Of a stretch of DNA of 64,000 nucleotides, positions 42,316 to 53,739 are shown piece by piece. The translations under genes were made by a program, and so were the position numbers. Location of the stretch: positions 1,054,001 to 1,118,000 of the forward strand of contig JAGMWG010000002.1 in NCBI GenBank assembly GCA_020744225.1, in the 5' to 3' direction. This stretch comes from Paraphoma chrysanthemicola (lineage: Eukaryota; Ascomycota; Dothideomycetes; Pleosporales; Phaeosphaeriaceae). A model generated the notes under the pieces. The model was not told where the DNA came from. It worked only from the letters and a program-made list of their open reading frames with translations, and searched no databases. The number at the start of each line of letters is the position of its first letter. Position 1 is the first letter of the stretch.

Positions 42316-43659
42316 ATGTCTTCATCCGAACCTACTGTCCTTGTTATCGGCGCCGGTACCTTCGGCACCTCGACCGCCTACCATCTCAGCCACCAATACA
42401 AAGACCCATCACGCATCACAATAATTGACCGCTGGGATCCCAAAGCCCCACTTCAAGACAAACAGGCCGCCGCAATCGACACTAATCGGATCATTCGCAC
42501 TGATTATGAATCGTCCATGTACTGCGACCTCGCCAATGAAGCCATCCACCCCTGGTTCTGGAACATTGCTGTCCAAGGCCATTTCCAGAAAACCGGGTGG
42601 GTAGTACTGGACAAGAAAGACGGAGAATTCGCCGCGAAAGTAAAAGAATGCTTCATCAAGCGTGGTGGCGATTATACACGTGACGTCGACCGGGAAGAAT
42701 TGGAAAGCAAACATGCAGTGTTGAAGGGTCTTTGTAAAGGGGAACTTGGCACAGGGTATTTCAACCCGGAAGCAGGCTGGTGCGATGCAGAGAGTGCGAC
42801 GACGAGTTTTCTTAAGGTCGCTATCAATAACGGCGTAAAGCGCGTTACAGGCGAAATTGCGGAACTCCTGCTCGACGCCAATAAGAGCAAAATCATTGGC
42901 GCAAAAACATCATCAGGCCAGGCGTTTTACGCGGATAAGATTGTTCTAGCAGCAGGCGCATGGACAAGCGCGTTACTCTCGCCAGTCGAAGACTCGCTCA
43001 ACATTCCCGAGAAAGATCGAATTGAACGCCAAATTACAGCCGTGGGACGTTTGTCTGCATACTACTCTCTCAGCGAATCCGAGACACAGTCCCTCATCGA
43101 CGAGAATATGCCCATTGTCGTAATTGGCGGGTTCGTCGACATCATCCCCCCTTCGCAACCAAATCGGACGTTGAAAATCAATGACCTCAAGACTGAAGTA
43201 ATTAATACCATCACCACAAAGTCCTGGAAGAAGATCACAGCTCCAAGAATCGCGGCCCAATCGCACGTACCAGAGAAACTGAAAACACAGGGCCTGAGCG
43301 TCATCTCAAAAGCACTACCAGATTTCACGAGCAAGAATTCCCCGGCGAGGTGGCGGATATGTTACGATGCAGTTACACCGACAGAAGATTGGTTACTGAC
43401 GAGGCACCCACACCAGTCTTTAGCCAATCTTACGGTCGCAACAGGTGGAAGTTTCCATTCGTACAAGTTTCTACCTGTGGCGGGGAAGTATATCAGTAAA
43501 GTCATCAAGGGCGAGAGATTGAGCGAGGAAATGGAGAAGGCGTGGAGGTGGAAGAGCGAGCAGGATCTGAAGAGGAGTGGAGGGTTGGAATTTGGTGCCA
43601 AACAGGGGAGGGAGAGGATTGACTTGGGTGAGTATGATGGGAATGTGGCGAAGTTATGA
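42316..43659 (+). CDS. FAD-dependent amine oxidase (fructosyl amino acid oxidase / sarcosine oxidase family)
   Basis: A single exon of 447 residues. I take ATG 42316 (MSSSEPTVLVIGAGTFGTS), because the earlier opening is a TTG. The dinucleotide-binding motif VIGAGTFGTSTAYHL is at residues about 8-22. The FAD-domain signature VLAAGAWTSALLSP follows. Near the end are RICYDAVTPTEDWLLTRHP and ATGGSFHSYKFLPVAGKYI. The Cys in RICYD is where relatives attach FAD covalently. Enzymes of this family oxidise N-alkyl amino acids, including Amadori products, to release hydrogen peroxide. The fungal amadoriase type fits best. The C-terminus lacks an obvious peroxisomal SKL-type signal (it ends VAKL). Confidence 0.88.
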   Translation: MSSSEPTVLVIGAGTFGTSTAYHLSHQYKDPSRITIIDRWDPKAPLQDKQAAAIDTNRIIRTDYESSMYCDLANEAIHPWFWNIAVQGHFQKTGWVVLDKKDGEFAAKVKECFIKRGGDYTRDVDREELESKHAVLKGLCKGELGTGYFNPEAGWCDAESATTSFLKVAINNGVKRVTGEIAELLLDANKSKIIGAKTSSGQAFYADKIVLAAGAWTSALLSPVEDSLNIPEKDRIERQITAVGRLSAYYSLSESETQSLIDENMPIVVIGGFVDIIPPSQPNRTLKINDLKTEVINTITTKSWKKITAPRIAAQSHVPEKLKTQGLSVISKALPDFTSKNSPARWRICYDAVTPTEDWLLTRHPHQSLANLTVATGGSFHSYKFLPVAGKYISKVIKGERLSEEMEKAWRWKSEQDLKRSGGLEFGAKQGRERIDLGEYDGNVAKL

Positions 43660-44032
43660 TGAGTGCTTAGATGAGATTATGATGGTGAGCTACGGCAAGC
43701 TGCGTAGTGATTGGCAGTTTCTCGTACTTTTAGATGAGGATCTAGCATCCAATACAATAAGCATTGAGTCACAGGGTGTTTGCGTTGTTGAATCAAAGAT
43801 TTGAGCATGGATGTCTCCCCGTTTGCGAGGAAGTGGGAGCAATCGGCATCATTCACTTTGTCTTGTCTTGGCACATACATTCCATGTATAAAGTGTCGTT
43901 CTCGCCCACCTCTCTCGTTCTCCCGCTCCAATTGTGTGTTCCTCCAATAATTCTCAACTCTCGAGGTATTACGTTTGTATATACCACCATTAAGGAACTT
44001 TCCAACTTCTCCTAAGTACTACAACGATAATC
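43660..44032. other. Intergenic region
   Basis: I see no gene. It is the 3' flank of the oxidase and the promoter of the next plus-strand gene. Confidence 0.55.
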
Positions 44033-44877
44033 ATGTTGTCCAATTTCTTCAGCAAGCGCTCTAGCGCACCATTCGCATCCCCCATTACTTCCTCCACCGA
44101 GGAGGAAGACTTCGTCAAGGTGACCGCAAAAGACGCCGAGGGCAAAAGGTCGTCCAAGTTCGTCATGGTCGACAAGCCGCTCACCAGCCCAGCAAATGTA
44201 AGTCCAGCGTTTTTCCTCCTTTAGTTTCAGGCACTTACAGTTTCCAACCCAGCCTCCAGAGCCCGGCTCAATCATTCCCATTTAGACCGAAACACTCCTT
44301 GAGATGAACCCTCACCTGCACGCCATCCCCTCCATTCACACCACCATCCGCAGCGGCGTGCGCGCTCTCCACGATATATCTACTATCCTATCCAAGTGCA
44401 CCGGGAACATCGCAGACCAGCGGTCCCTAGCCATGAGATACCTCGCCTTCCTCCCGCCCGGCCACCAGCGCAACTCTCGTCATCGGCCTCATCGTCAACC
44501 TCGACGCCGGCTGGCCAGCGTGGGACCGGTCCGTTGTCGAGGCCCAGGAATTCGATTTCGGCGCTACGGTGTGGTTGTTAAGACTTGGGCCGTGTGGGGT
44601 TACATGGAAATTTAGGCAGAATGAAGGTATGATGGTTGCGTTGGATGTGCTGCTTGCGGAGGAGGAGAATTGGATCAAGGATAATGAGGATGGGGAAGCT
44701 TGGGAGGACAAGAAGGCGGAGATGAGGAGGTGGGTGGAGGAACTGTGGAAGTGGGCTGAGGGACTGCAGATGGGAGCAGGGCAATGGGGAAGGACTGTGG
44801 ATAGCAAGACGCGAAAGGTGACGAAGGGAAGTGCCGTCAGGAAGGTGGGGTTGGTGAAAGAGATCGCGGAAGAGTAA
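44033..44877 (+). CDS. Unknown small protein, three-exon model
   Basis: The model has exons 44033-44197, 44286-44395 and 44469-44877, giving 227 residues. The first intron (88 nt, GTAAGT to TTTAG) joins SPAN to TETLLEMNPHLHAIPS in frame. The second (GTGCAC to CACCAG, 73 nt) joins the frame that contains ATLVIGLIVNLDAGWPAWD. The N-terminus is Ser/Lys-rich (MLSNFFSKRSSAPF). The middle is helical and the C-terminus is Trp- and Glu-rich (ENWIKDNEDGEAWEDKKAEM). No domain is recognised. The second intron donor is weak, so a different junction is possible. Confidence 0.6.
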
Positions 44878-45162
44878 GCATTTGTGCTCTTAGGCGAAAG
44901 TATACTTGGGTTCGTGAGATCAGATTTAGTCAAGTATGAACGGGAACGTGATTAAATCATGCATACAGTCGCAGCGGGCAAGCACTGACAGGTGCGAGGC
45001 GCTCTTTATGTCTTCCGAAGTTCTTGTACTACTGCAAATCGACGGTGCTGACAACGTGTGGGGCCAAATCAGAGTAGTATATTACGAGTCAAGCGACACA
45101 TAATAGCTTCTAGAGATCTACTGCGCAACCCGAATGCATAGCTTGCGCTTGTTCCTCTCTCT

Positions 45163-45932
45163 TTAACTTGTCATATCTTCCTTATCATCAATTAGTCCGC
45201 GTACTCTAACACCCAAACTGCGAAATTCTTTGCCTAGATCTGCCAGCGCTGCCAAACATGCGCCATCATACCCACAAGCAAGTAAGTACCCTTGTTCAGC
45301 CTCATACAGAGCCTCGGTTGTTGCTTGTTCATGCTCCCATGCCTTCGCCAAACCTCGAGGACCAAGATGCAGCGCCCACAGGAAAACACCTGTCTCGAAC
45401 AAATTCTCGCGGTATTTCACGTCCAGGAAGCTGCTGGAAGCAGCAAGCGCGCTAGGAACATGGTTAAGGGCCATGGCGTCAGATTTGCATAGTGTCGCAA
45501 CATGTGTGCGTATTAAGTTGCGAAGCGTGCTAGGCTCAGAAATAGGAGAATCAGGCCAGAGGTTCGAGATGTACGTGAGAACTTTGGAACCGCGTCGGAC
45601 AGTCTCCCGAGTGTATCTGAATGCGACTATCTTCTCCTTGAGGGAAATGTATTCGATGCAGTGTTCGATTAATTGTGTGTCCTCAGAGCCCGTACTGATA
45701 TAAGCTTCAGAGCATAAATGGTACGAGTGAAACTTGCCGCAACGTGATTGCCCTCTTTCCTCGCATTTACTTGCTCATTATCACTACTAGCCCGGGACAG
45801 GACATTTGATTTGGCTGATAACGTGGTATCAAGGGTGCTTCCGTCGTCGTCTTGGATCGCTTCATGTGAGGGGGTGTTTATCCGATGAGCTTCGCTCCTG
45901 TTGGAAGCCATCTTTTGCTTGACTGAGCACAT
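45163..45932 (-). CDS. Unknown small protein, two-exon model
   Basis: Exons 45932-45771 and 45681-45163 encode 226 residues. The 89-nt intron (GTAAAT to CTGAG) keeps the frame. Exon 2 has no usable start codon until residue MALNHVPS, although its coding-like frame extends about 70 codons further up (IEHCIEYISLKEKIVAFRYT), which is why I infer the spliced model. The sequence is helical (WALHLGPRGLAKAWEHEQAT, LYEAEQGYLLACGYDGACLA). I do not recognise it, and no signal peptide or membrane helix is seen. An alternative start at 45911 (MASNRSEAH) is possible. Confidence 0.6.
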
Positions 45933-46177
45933 GGTGATAGTTGGTGGTTGAGAGTTGAGGCTGCAACTAATGCTTGAAACGGAAAAGACGAGCATGAATC
46001 AAGTCCAGTCCAATCCCACTGCATGCCATCAACTTGATCCTCAAACTCAAGAACACGAATATCACAGGACAGCACCCACCCCAATCCACAGCATACTCGA
46101 TTCCGATCATGAAATATCTCTCATCGAAAGTCCAAGCGGATATCGAGATTATGCGTTCATTTCTGTATTGATTACAT

Positions 46178-47332
46178 CTACTCCTTGACCTTAATGACCA
46201 CCTTCCCGAAATGCCCTCCCCCGAACAAGTACTGCAACGCCTCATTCGCCTCTCCAAACTTAAATACCCGATCCACAACAGGCCTGATTTGCTTCTCTTC
46301 ATAGAACGCAATCATGCGCTCCAGCTCATCTCTTGGCCCGTTAATAATCCCCTTGAGCGTGACATTGCGCTTCAAGCACAACAAGTTCGTATTCGTGCGA
46401 CTCCCAGGCTCGTCTTGCTTGCCGGACAGATAACCGATACACGCAATGAGACCGCCAAAACGCACGCATTCGAACGATTTCGATAGTGTAGTCGCGCCGC
46501 CGACTTCGATGATGATGTCCGCGCCGTCATTGGCCGTAGCGGCCAGTACAGCATCGTCCCAATCTGGATTCGCGCGATAGTTGATGGTCTTTTTTGCGCC
46601 ATGTTTCTTCGCACGTTCCAGTTTCGCATCGGAAGAGGACGTCACAATAACATCCGCGCCGGCTGCGGCTGCAATCTGCGCAGCGGAAATACTAACGCCG
46701 CCGGTGCCTTGACATACGATTATCTCGCCCTTGCCGACGATTTCGCCTTTCGGACGCATGCAGTTCAGACTCATCCATGCTGTCATGGCTGCGATGGGAA
46801 GACATGCGGCTTCGTCGTCGGTCATGTAATCTGGGATCTTGACGACGGCGAAGGTACGGAAGATGCGGTACTGCACGAGGACGCCGGGTGCTGGGCCACC
46901 GAGACCGTTGCCGAGATCCTTGGCTGCGATTTGGCCAGAGAGATGGGTTGGTGCGAAGGTGCTGATTACGCGGTCGCCTTCTTTCAGCTGGAAGGCTGGG
47001 TTTCTGTACGGGTCGGAGGCGTTATTGGACGATGGACCAACAGCTACCACGACACCGCACATGTCGCTGCATGGTACAATGGCGGGGGGTTGTTCGACAG
47101 ACTTGTGGTGGTTGTAGAGACCCATACACACTGAGGCACGTGATCAGCGTCATGAATTTTCTAGATAGAAATCGCTGTTCATACCTTCAGTATCTCGATA
47201 GTTCAAGCTCACAGAGTGTACCTCGACCAAAACCTCGTCCTCTCCTGCAGTCGGACATTCCACCTCTTCCGTCCTCAATTTATCCAAACCGTCTTGACCT
47301 GTCACCCACTGGGTGATTTTTTGCGGAGCCAT
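46178..47332 (-). CDS. Medium-chain dehydrogenase/reductase (quinone-reductase-like)
   Basis: Two exons (47332-47185 and 47130-46178) encode 366 residues. The 54-nt intron (GTATGA to CTCAG) rebuilds LNYRDTEVCMGLY, matching the NYRD motif of zinc-independent quinone reductases. The start is ATG 47332 (MAPQKITQW). VPCSDMCGVVVAVG and the Rossmann loop VCQGTGGVSISAAQIAAAAG follow. The C-terminal dimer strand pattern RPVVDRVFKFGEANEALQYL is normal. No structural zinc cysteine cluster is seen. These NAD(P)H enzymes reduce quinones or alpha,beta-unsaturated carbonyls. The substrate is unknown. Confidence 0.9.
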
Positions 47333-48404
47333 TACTTGAACCAAGTGTGCTAATAGTGGTCACAGAATCACACGCTCTCGGTAATCCGACCGCGAGCTTT
47401 CCTTTCTTCAAATCCCTTCCTTTCGCAAAAAGTGACGAAATCTCCGTGAGCCAGTCGCGGCGATCCTGCGAAAACGGTGGTGTCGGCATCTTCGAGTCGG
47501 GAACACGGCTTAGTCTATATACGTTCTGTAACTCCACAACAAGGCAAGAGATACTGCAAGCCAGCGGCTGAAAGTCGCCGAAAAGTGTTCAAGTGTGGGG
47601 AAATCGATTAGCAATATATAGCGTTGACATGACGATAAGGTGCTCATGGTGGTGCTGGCGTGAGACGTCACTGGCCGGAATCGCCCGGGCGAACCGAGGT
47701 GCTAGGATGATTTCGGAAGAGAGCAGCCGATGGAAGGCGAGCGTTGCTCGGGCGGGCATCGGGAGACTCAACACCAAGACCACTATCACGCGATGTTGTG
47801 ATTATGTGTCCAGCTTGGTGGGTAGCGAAAGTCGCATGATCACATATCACTTGCTCTGACGGACGTGATGCGGGGCCGTGATGACCGTTGTGGTGGCATG
47901 AGCGCTGTGCGAGAGTGGCATGCGGCCGCGGACCAGCAAACGAGTACCAGAGGACATCTAATCGACGCTGCGAACATTTGTCCGCTGCGCACGTATTATG
48001 AGCTAGCGCGATATTCGTTGGGTTGCAAGGGCTGGGCAACACACTCACTTCACTAATTACGGCATTCCGCCTCCTTGCGGCCATCACATGGGACTAGCTC
48101 TTGCTGGACCCGTATCACATACCATACGAGAGTGCTGGAAAGCAAAAGTTTGTGGCAGAGGAAAGCACAAGATCGATGATAGGGGAACAAAGTGGAAGAT
48201 AATCCAGCAGCTGCAGTGTGTAGATCTCCGAGTTCACAACAGCATCGTGACACCCGAACGCGCAATGTATCTGCAGAGCTGCATCGAAGCTACGGAGGAT
48301 ATCGTGAAGGGGCTCTGGGACGGCAGAGGGGCCGAACCGAACTAACAGCATTGCATTCATAGTCTATGGAGGTTCATTAAACATTAGCGTCATGCGCATT
48401 ATTC
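47333..48404. other. Intergenic region
   Basis: No supportable gene. The 85-codon frame at 48088-48345 and the antisense frame at 47668-48087 show no domain or splice support. Confidence 0.5.
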
Positions 48405-50307
48405 CTAATTCCGGTACTCATCAGGCACTTCTGGCCACTCATCGACACCATCGAGCATGACCATTGCCATGCCACCGTTCAGATGGCTTTGAATGTGACA
48501 ATGCAGCATGAAGGCTCCAGGATTAACAACGTGGTACCGAATTGCGAGCCACGAAGGCTGTAATCCAGATGGCGGCACAACGAAGCCATCTCTGTAGGGC
48601 GGCGTGACCAAATTGAAGTTCTGTGGAATAACCGCCGCAGCCTGCGCGACTGATGTCCAATTGAACATTCCCTCGCCAGCGCCAAGGATGAAGGCCCGGT
48701 TCGAGTGCTTGTGTATGGGATGCGGTGGTTGTTGAGGCTGGGTAGTTATGAAGACGAGGTCAACCCATGTGTCATTCTTCGTGACGATCGTGATATTACC
48801 GCCAGGGATCTTAGCATCTGGTGGCTGATAGAGCAGAGGCGGGCTAAAATTGTCAAGTGTCGGGTGTGCAAGTGGTGTTGAGTTTAGTGCCCATGTGTAG
48901 CTATTGCCGACGGTGCCCATCCTGAGGAGGAACGTCTGAGAGACTTCTGGAGCCGGCTGCGGAAATTGTGGCGGGAATGATTTCATCAGCGCTTGTTTAA
49001 AGACGGTCGCATTTGGTGATGTGGGTTCGCCCCCAAGGTTGATCGACGGCTTGGACGAGACCGCGTTCGTTGTGTTGCCATAATAATGAAAACCATATCC
49101 ACCATCATACGCAAGAATAGCCGTAGTATCAATGACTTGTGTAGCAGCTAATGAGGCAACGCGAATGCCATAGCCACCCTTCGGTTTATCAAGTCGAATG
49201 AACACCGAGTAGCGGTCACCATTTGCCACGGTGAGAATGTCGACTTGAAGCGGCTCGATATAGTGGCCGTCAACGGCATAGACCCACAGCGGATGCTCGT
49301 CGATGCTGAAAGCGAAGGTTCCAATACCTGCTGTTGAGATGATGTCCAAGGCGAGCCATTTCTTGTCGCGCGGCGCTTGGACAACTTCACGGACGCCTTT
49401 AGTTGGCGTACAGATCTCGAACACCTCTTTGGGCAGAGCACCAATGTTGATAGCGGGACTGTTGGGCAGCGCGATCTGAAAGAATTGTGGTGGTAGGCAT
49501 CTACCATGATCAGTATGCGGTTGTTCAGAGGGATCGCATAGCATACCCCTTAGCAGTATAGGTCAAGTTACTGGCTTTGAGCAATGGTGCGATACCCTCG
49601 TCAACGAATTCTTCAATTTCTTCACGAGGAAGACATGATACTGCACCCTTGCCATTCACTAGCAGAGAATCCATGCATATTGCACTCTCCAGTCCGGAGG
49701 CTATCTGGTCGTTCCAGGTCTGGTCCGAAGTCCTATGACGCCAATCAGTCAGAAGAAGCGGTTTGACAGCGGCTTCAGCCTCTTCTAGTAACTTGGCTTC
49801 AGTCGATGATATCCTGTCGAATGGCTTTGCCGACCCGGCTTTTGGTTGGATGATGATTGGGCCATATGCACCGTCGTCAATCTGACCGCGAGAATGGGCA
49901 TGGTAAAAGTAGCTTCCATAGGAGTCGGCAAGCCATTGGTACTTGAACACTTCTCCGGGTTGTATGGGACTTTGCGTTAAGCCGGGAACCCCATCCGACC
50001 ATGGTGTTCGAGTTTGGTGTATGCCTACGGGGTGTAAGTACATGTACCAAGTCAGATATGACCGCGTAATGTTACCATGATAATGAATTGTTGTGTTAAA
50101 GGGCAATCGATTGAACACTTCAATTTCCACCCAATCATCCTGCTGAACAACAAGTAGTGGTCCAGGATACTGGTTATTTATGAAGATCATGTCGCGCTCG
50201 TGGCCATCTGGTGAGCCTTTGGTCCATGTCAATTCTAGCCTAAAGCTTTTGGTAGCTGTTTGTGCGACGCAAGCAGCTGCGAGCCATATTGTCATTAGTG
50301 ACAGCAT
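48405..50307 (-). CDS. Secreted multicopper oxidase (laccase-like)
   Basis: Exons 50307-50076, 50024-49547 and 49500-48405 encode 601 residues. The start is ATG 50307, with a signal peptide (MLSLMTIWLAAACVAQT). Copper motifs are complete: L1 HYHGIHQ, rebuilt by the 51-nt first intron; L2 YHAHSRGQ; L3 HPIHKHSN; L4 HCHIQSHLNGGM. The axial position of the type 1 copper is therefore Met, usually linked to lower redox potential. The second intron (46 nt) joins KG to CLPPQFF in frame. The three cupredoxin domains and length fit ascomycete multicopper oxidases. Laccase, pigment-related oxidase and ferroxidase activities cannot be separated from sequence alone. Intron 1 has no stop and would insert 17 residues into the copper site if retained. 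Confidence 0.93.
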
Positions 50308-51897
50308 TGTAGGAAATTGAAACACGAGGGGACGCGACGGACGTCAAAAGGTGGAAAATGAAATTGAGGACGATGCGCACGAGAGCCTTGCGTACAGGTT
50401 TTGAGGATCGTGCCGCACTTTGTACTCACGTTTTCTGCAGCTGAGCGATGTGCCATGACATGATGGTGTACCGAATCTGCTGTCATGTCTCAACACGCGC
50501 CAAGATCTGCGGTGACCCCAAGGATGCCAGAACATGTGAAGATCCTTGCAATGCATCAGCATCGGTAACCTGATGCAGGGCAAACATTGAATGGCGCCTG
50601 CTGGAACAACCAAAAGGGCAATTGGCACTGTTGCGTTGTTCTGAGTGGCCCATATTGTTCCACTATTGGTTGGTTTTCACACTCCACAGATCAGCACTAA
50701 GCGCGAAGGACGAAACTTTGGAAATCTGCTAAGCATCCTTGTAAGGCACCACTGCTGATGGTCTTGAAGTGAATGCTTGGCTCGAGGCACGATAGGTGCA
50801 ATTCAGTCGGGATGAGATAAGCAGAGCAACGATCGCGCCATAAGGCTACATTTGGGGTAAGACAAATCATCAGTGTCTAGTCGCGCGACGGTGAGGCTTT
50901 GAAGATGAAAACTGATTGTATGCAGCAGATCGATGGGAATAGCGATGCCGTAATGCCGTGATAGAGTCGAGATGGTGATTAACCACGGGAAGGAGGCACA
51001 AAGTTGGGATAGCGTGCCAAGACTTCGCATCTCCACGTCGCGGGGTGGGCGATGCCCTCGTCTTTCCCGCCCCCATCTGTATCGTGTCTGAACAGCCTCG
51101 CTCGACAGCTAGCCTACAGTCTAAGACCTAACCAGTGAACAAGTGCAGTACCTGTCAGAGAAGCTTTACCTCCTCTTGATTGGGATTAGCCTCCAAGACA
51201 AGCATCTCACGTCACACTGGAACTTTTCCTTGGGCCTCCATCATCTCTACCGCACTGTCAGGCATGCTCTCCAGACCCTGCTTACACATGGCCATCATTC
51301 AGCCTTCCAAAATTATTCCTCGCCTTCTCAATGATAACATGGGCTGAAGCTAAAGCAACCTACGTAATGCCAAGTCGTGAAACCCGCACCACCAGGCAGA
51401 CGCTGTGCAACGTCGCCAACGTCGCGTGCGGACGGCTGGCACCGCGGAGCTATATCTTCATCATGAAACATTCTTTTATATGCCTCTAGTGGTGAATAGA
51501 GGCTGGTGAGATCGTTCATTCATATCAAGACATGGCAAAACATGGTCACGTATCGGTCTTTTCCTTTGTCACATTGTATGCTTGCTCTTTCCCATCGGCT
51601 CTTTGTGGGCTGGCGGAGTGCTCATTCACCTTCAAAGATCCCCAAACAGTATTTAGCGGCCCTCGCATTGTGGATTGTTATCGATTGGGCTTTATCACGC
51701 CGCTGTGCACAGCTAGCACAGCTTTCACTGAGTCTTCACGATGATGTCTCTCTGGGGTATACTTATATCGCGCCGAATTCTACCAGCTACATTCCTTACA
51801 CCACCACACACCACGGATCAACTCAATACCACGAGCCACGATCACCTCAACCCAAGATCAAATTCACGCATCTCCGCCAGAACTTCGAATCCCCATA
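50308..51897. other. Divergent intergenic region
   Basis: This is a long promoter-type region between the oxidase (minus) and the family E gene (plus). I see no gene; the short frames are not supported. Confidence 0.55.
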
Positions 51898-53739
51898 ATG
51901 CAGTCACCTGTCGGTACCAAGAAGCGCCGGGCGTCTTCACCGCCAGCTGCCGAGGTAACTGCCAAAAAGATGAAGATTTCGGACGATGCTGACGAGGCAG
52001 CTCAGTCGGGCTACGCTTCGGAAAAGGAGGAAATCGTCGCTACCAAACAGAACAAGCCTGTCGAGGCTGTTGTCTCCAAGGAAGAAGGCGGAGATGTCGC
52101 GCTTATGGGAGGTTTCGGAAAGGACTTGGGCAAAGTCAAGGAGGTGGCCGACGGCGAGAGCGGTCCCAAGCAGCCCAAGAATCCCCCAATCAAGTCTTGC
52201 TTTGAGCCTTGGAAACCTACCGTAACAATTCCTCCTAAAAACCCTTTCTGGGGCATCAAACCTAAGACGGGCGATACTCGACCACATCCAGATCAGCCAT
52301 CTGCACGGGAGAGCAATGGCGCCACCAACCCTCCGATGTGGGAAGATCGAAAGTTCCGTTTCGTGCGCGGCCAGCGCCACGTAAAGTACTTCGGACCCAT
52401 CGAGCCGCCCAATGCGGAATCGCTTCCCGACCTTGATCAGGAGGACTTGCTCGTCATTCAGCTTATAGATATGCGCGATGGCGGCAAGAAGAATCCGGGA
52501 CCACGTCGCCAACCAACTTTCTACGCCTACGAGCACGGCAAGCCAAAGGACTGGGCCAATGGGCAGGCGGTCAAGGCCCTTAATGACCGAAGACAACAGG
52601 CTATAGATCGTCACACGCTTGATGATCCTTGGTCGGCGGTTGAGAAGACTTATCTGGCATCTCTCCTTGCTGAGTACCCCGACGCTTCGATCTGGGAGCT
52701 CACCGAACGTCATAACGATCGTTTCATGGGTGTGGACTTCGTAGGCGCGACCGCATTTGAGTTCTCCGATTTCTCTACCGGCCGCACGGTCGAGTCTGTT
52801 CGCCATGAGTACGTCACATTCAAGGCTTTTTACGACAACGGCGAGGCTCCCACGGGCGTTCGCTGGCGCACCGAGAAGTCCAAGCAGGGTCGGGCTCTTC
52901 ATGCCGCCAAGAAGATGGAGGAGCTCTTCGGTCTGCCCGACAAGAAATTGGAGAAAGCCTTTGACGACCAAAAAGAGGTTGGTGATGGCGACGAAGAAGC
53001 CGTGGACGGGACTCATTCGAAGGCAACTGTGAAGAAGGCTAAGGCTCTGCTCAAGAAGGCGACCCCGAAGAAGCCCGCTACACAGAAGCGTGCGTCGAAG
53101 AAGAGCAAGAAGACTGTGCAAGACACGGAGGATGAAGGTGAGCTTGAAAATGTGCCTAACGTGCCACACTCAGCGCAACCAAAGCTCAATGAGCTTGACG
53201 AAGAGCTGCTTAAACTCGCGGGTGCTTATGAACCGAGTGAAGTTCGGCACTCTACTCCCCTTGATATCCACTCTCGTTCACCTCTCAGCTTTACTGACTC
53301 GCCGCTCACAGACCTTGGAGACTGGTCGCCAGTCGCGCCAGAGGAGGAAGACCGCCTTGCTAGGGATGTAGTGGAGCAGACGGTGAAGGAGGTAGTGGAC
53401 GAGCTTGTCGACACTACGGTCGACCATGCCGGTTCCGTTGGCCTTGGCATCGACTTTGGCGTAGACTCGGATGTAGAGGCTGCCTACCAGACCGCGATCG
53501 TCGAGCAGATTGAGACTCATCCGCGAGATTCAACTGAAGCAACTGTTGATACGACTCGCAAGCAGATCAAGGTGGAGGTCCAGGACGAGACAGCGGTCCA
53601 GGCCGACACAGCTGTTCAGGAGACTACCATTGCTGCAACCTCAATCCTCGAGGAGGTAGTCCCGCTTCATGCTGCCCGTCACGTCAGCTTGGATGAGAAC
53701 TACGACGATGACGATGACGAGGGCTTTGAATCTGCTTGA
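51898..53739 (+). CDS. Family E Myb/SANT-like protein, copy 3
   Basis: A single exon of 613 residues from ATG 51898. A basic start (KKRRASSP, AKKMKISDD) resembles a nuclear localisation signal. The conserved core (about 145-330) has KFRFVRGQRHVKYFGP, DLLVIQLIDMRDGGKK, PKDWANGQAVKALNDRRQQA, AVEKTYLASLLAEYPDASIW, RHNDRFMG and VRHEYVTFKAFYDNGEAP. These align with the cores of 29402-31753 and 8582-10388. A Lys/Ala histone-like stretch (KKAKALLKKATPKKP) and acidic tail (DDDDDE) follow. The YL helix plus (F/H)N..F.G pattern suggests a Myb/SANT-type DNA-binding fold (inference). This is the most complete copy, standing outside the 8.6-31.8 kb block. The long antisense frame on the minus strand is a shadow. 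Confidence 0.85.
   Translation: MQSPVGTKKRRASSPPAAEVTAKKMKISDDADEAAQSGYASEKEEIVATKQNKPVEAVVSKEEGGDVALMGGFGKDLGKVKEVADGESGPKQPKNPPIKSCFEPWKPTVTIPPKNPFWGIKPKTGDTRPHPDQPSARESNGATNPPMWEDRKFRFVRGQRHVKYFGPIEPPNAESLPDLDQEDLLVIQLIDMRDGGKKNPGPRRQPTFYAYEHGKPKDWANGQAVKALNDRRQQAIDRHTLDDPWSAVEKTYLASLLAEYPDASIWELTERHNDRFMGVDFVGATAFEFSDFSTGRTVESVRHEYVTFKAFYDNGEAPTGVRWRTEKSKQGRALHAAKKMEELFGLPDKKLEKAFDDQKEVGDGDEEAVDGTHSKATVKKAKALLKKATPKKPATQKRASKKSKKTVQDTEDEGELENVPNVPHSAQPKLNELDEELLKLAGAYEPSEVRHSTPLDIHSRSPLSFTDSPLTDLGDWSPVAPEEEDRLARDVVEQTVKEVVDELVDTTVDHAGSVGLGIDFGVDSDVEAAYQTAIVEQIETHPRDSTEATVDTTRKQIKVEVQDETAVQADTAVQETTIAATSILEEVVPLHAARHVSLDENYDDDDDEGFESA

Noticed and set aside
47668..48345. Frames of 139 (minus) and 85 (plus) codons between the reductase and the oxidase
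   Set aside because: No motif, poor composition and overlapping placement; best read as intergenic.
51937..53169. 410-codon open frame on the minus strand opposite the family E gene
   Set aside because: Antisense shadow. The plus-strand frame has conserved blocks shared with two paralogues; the minus frame has none.
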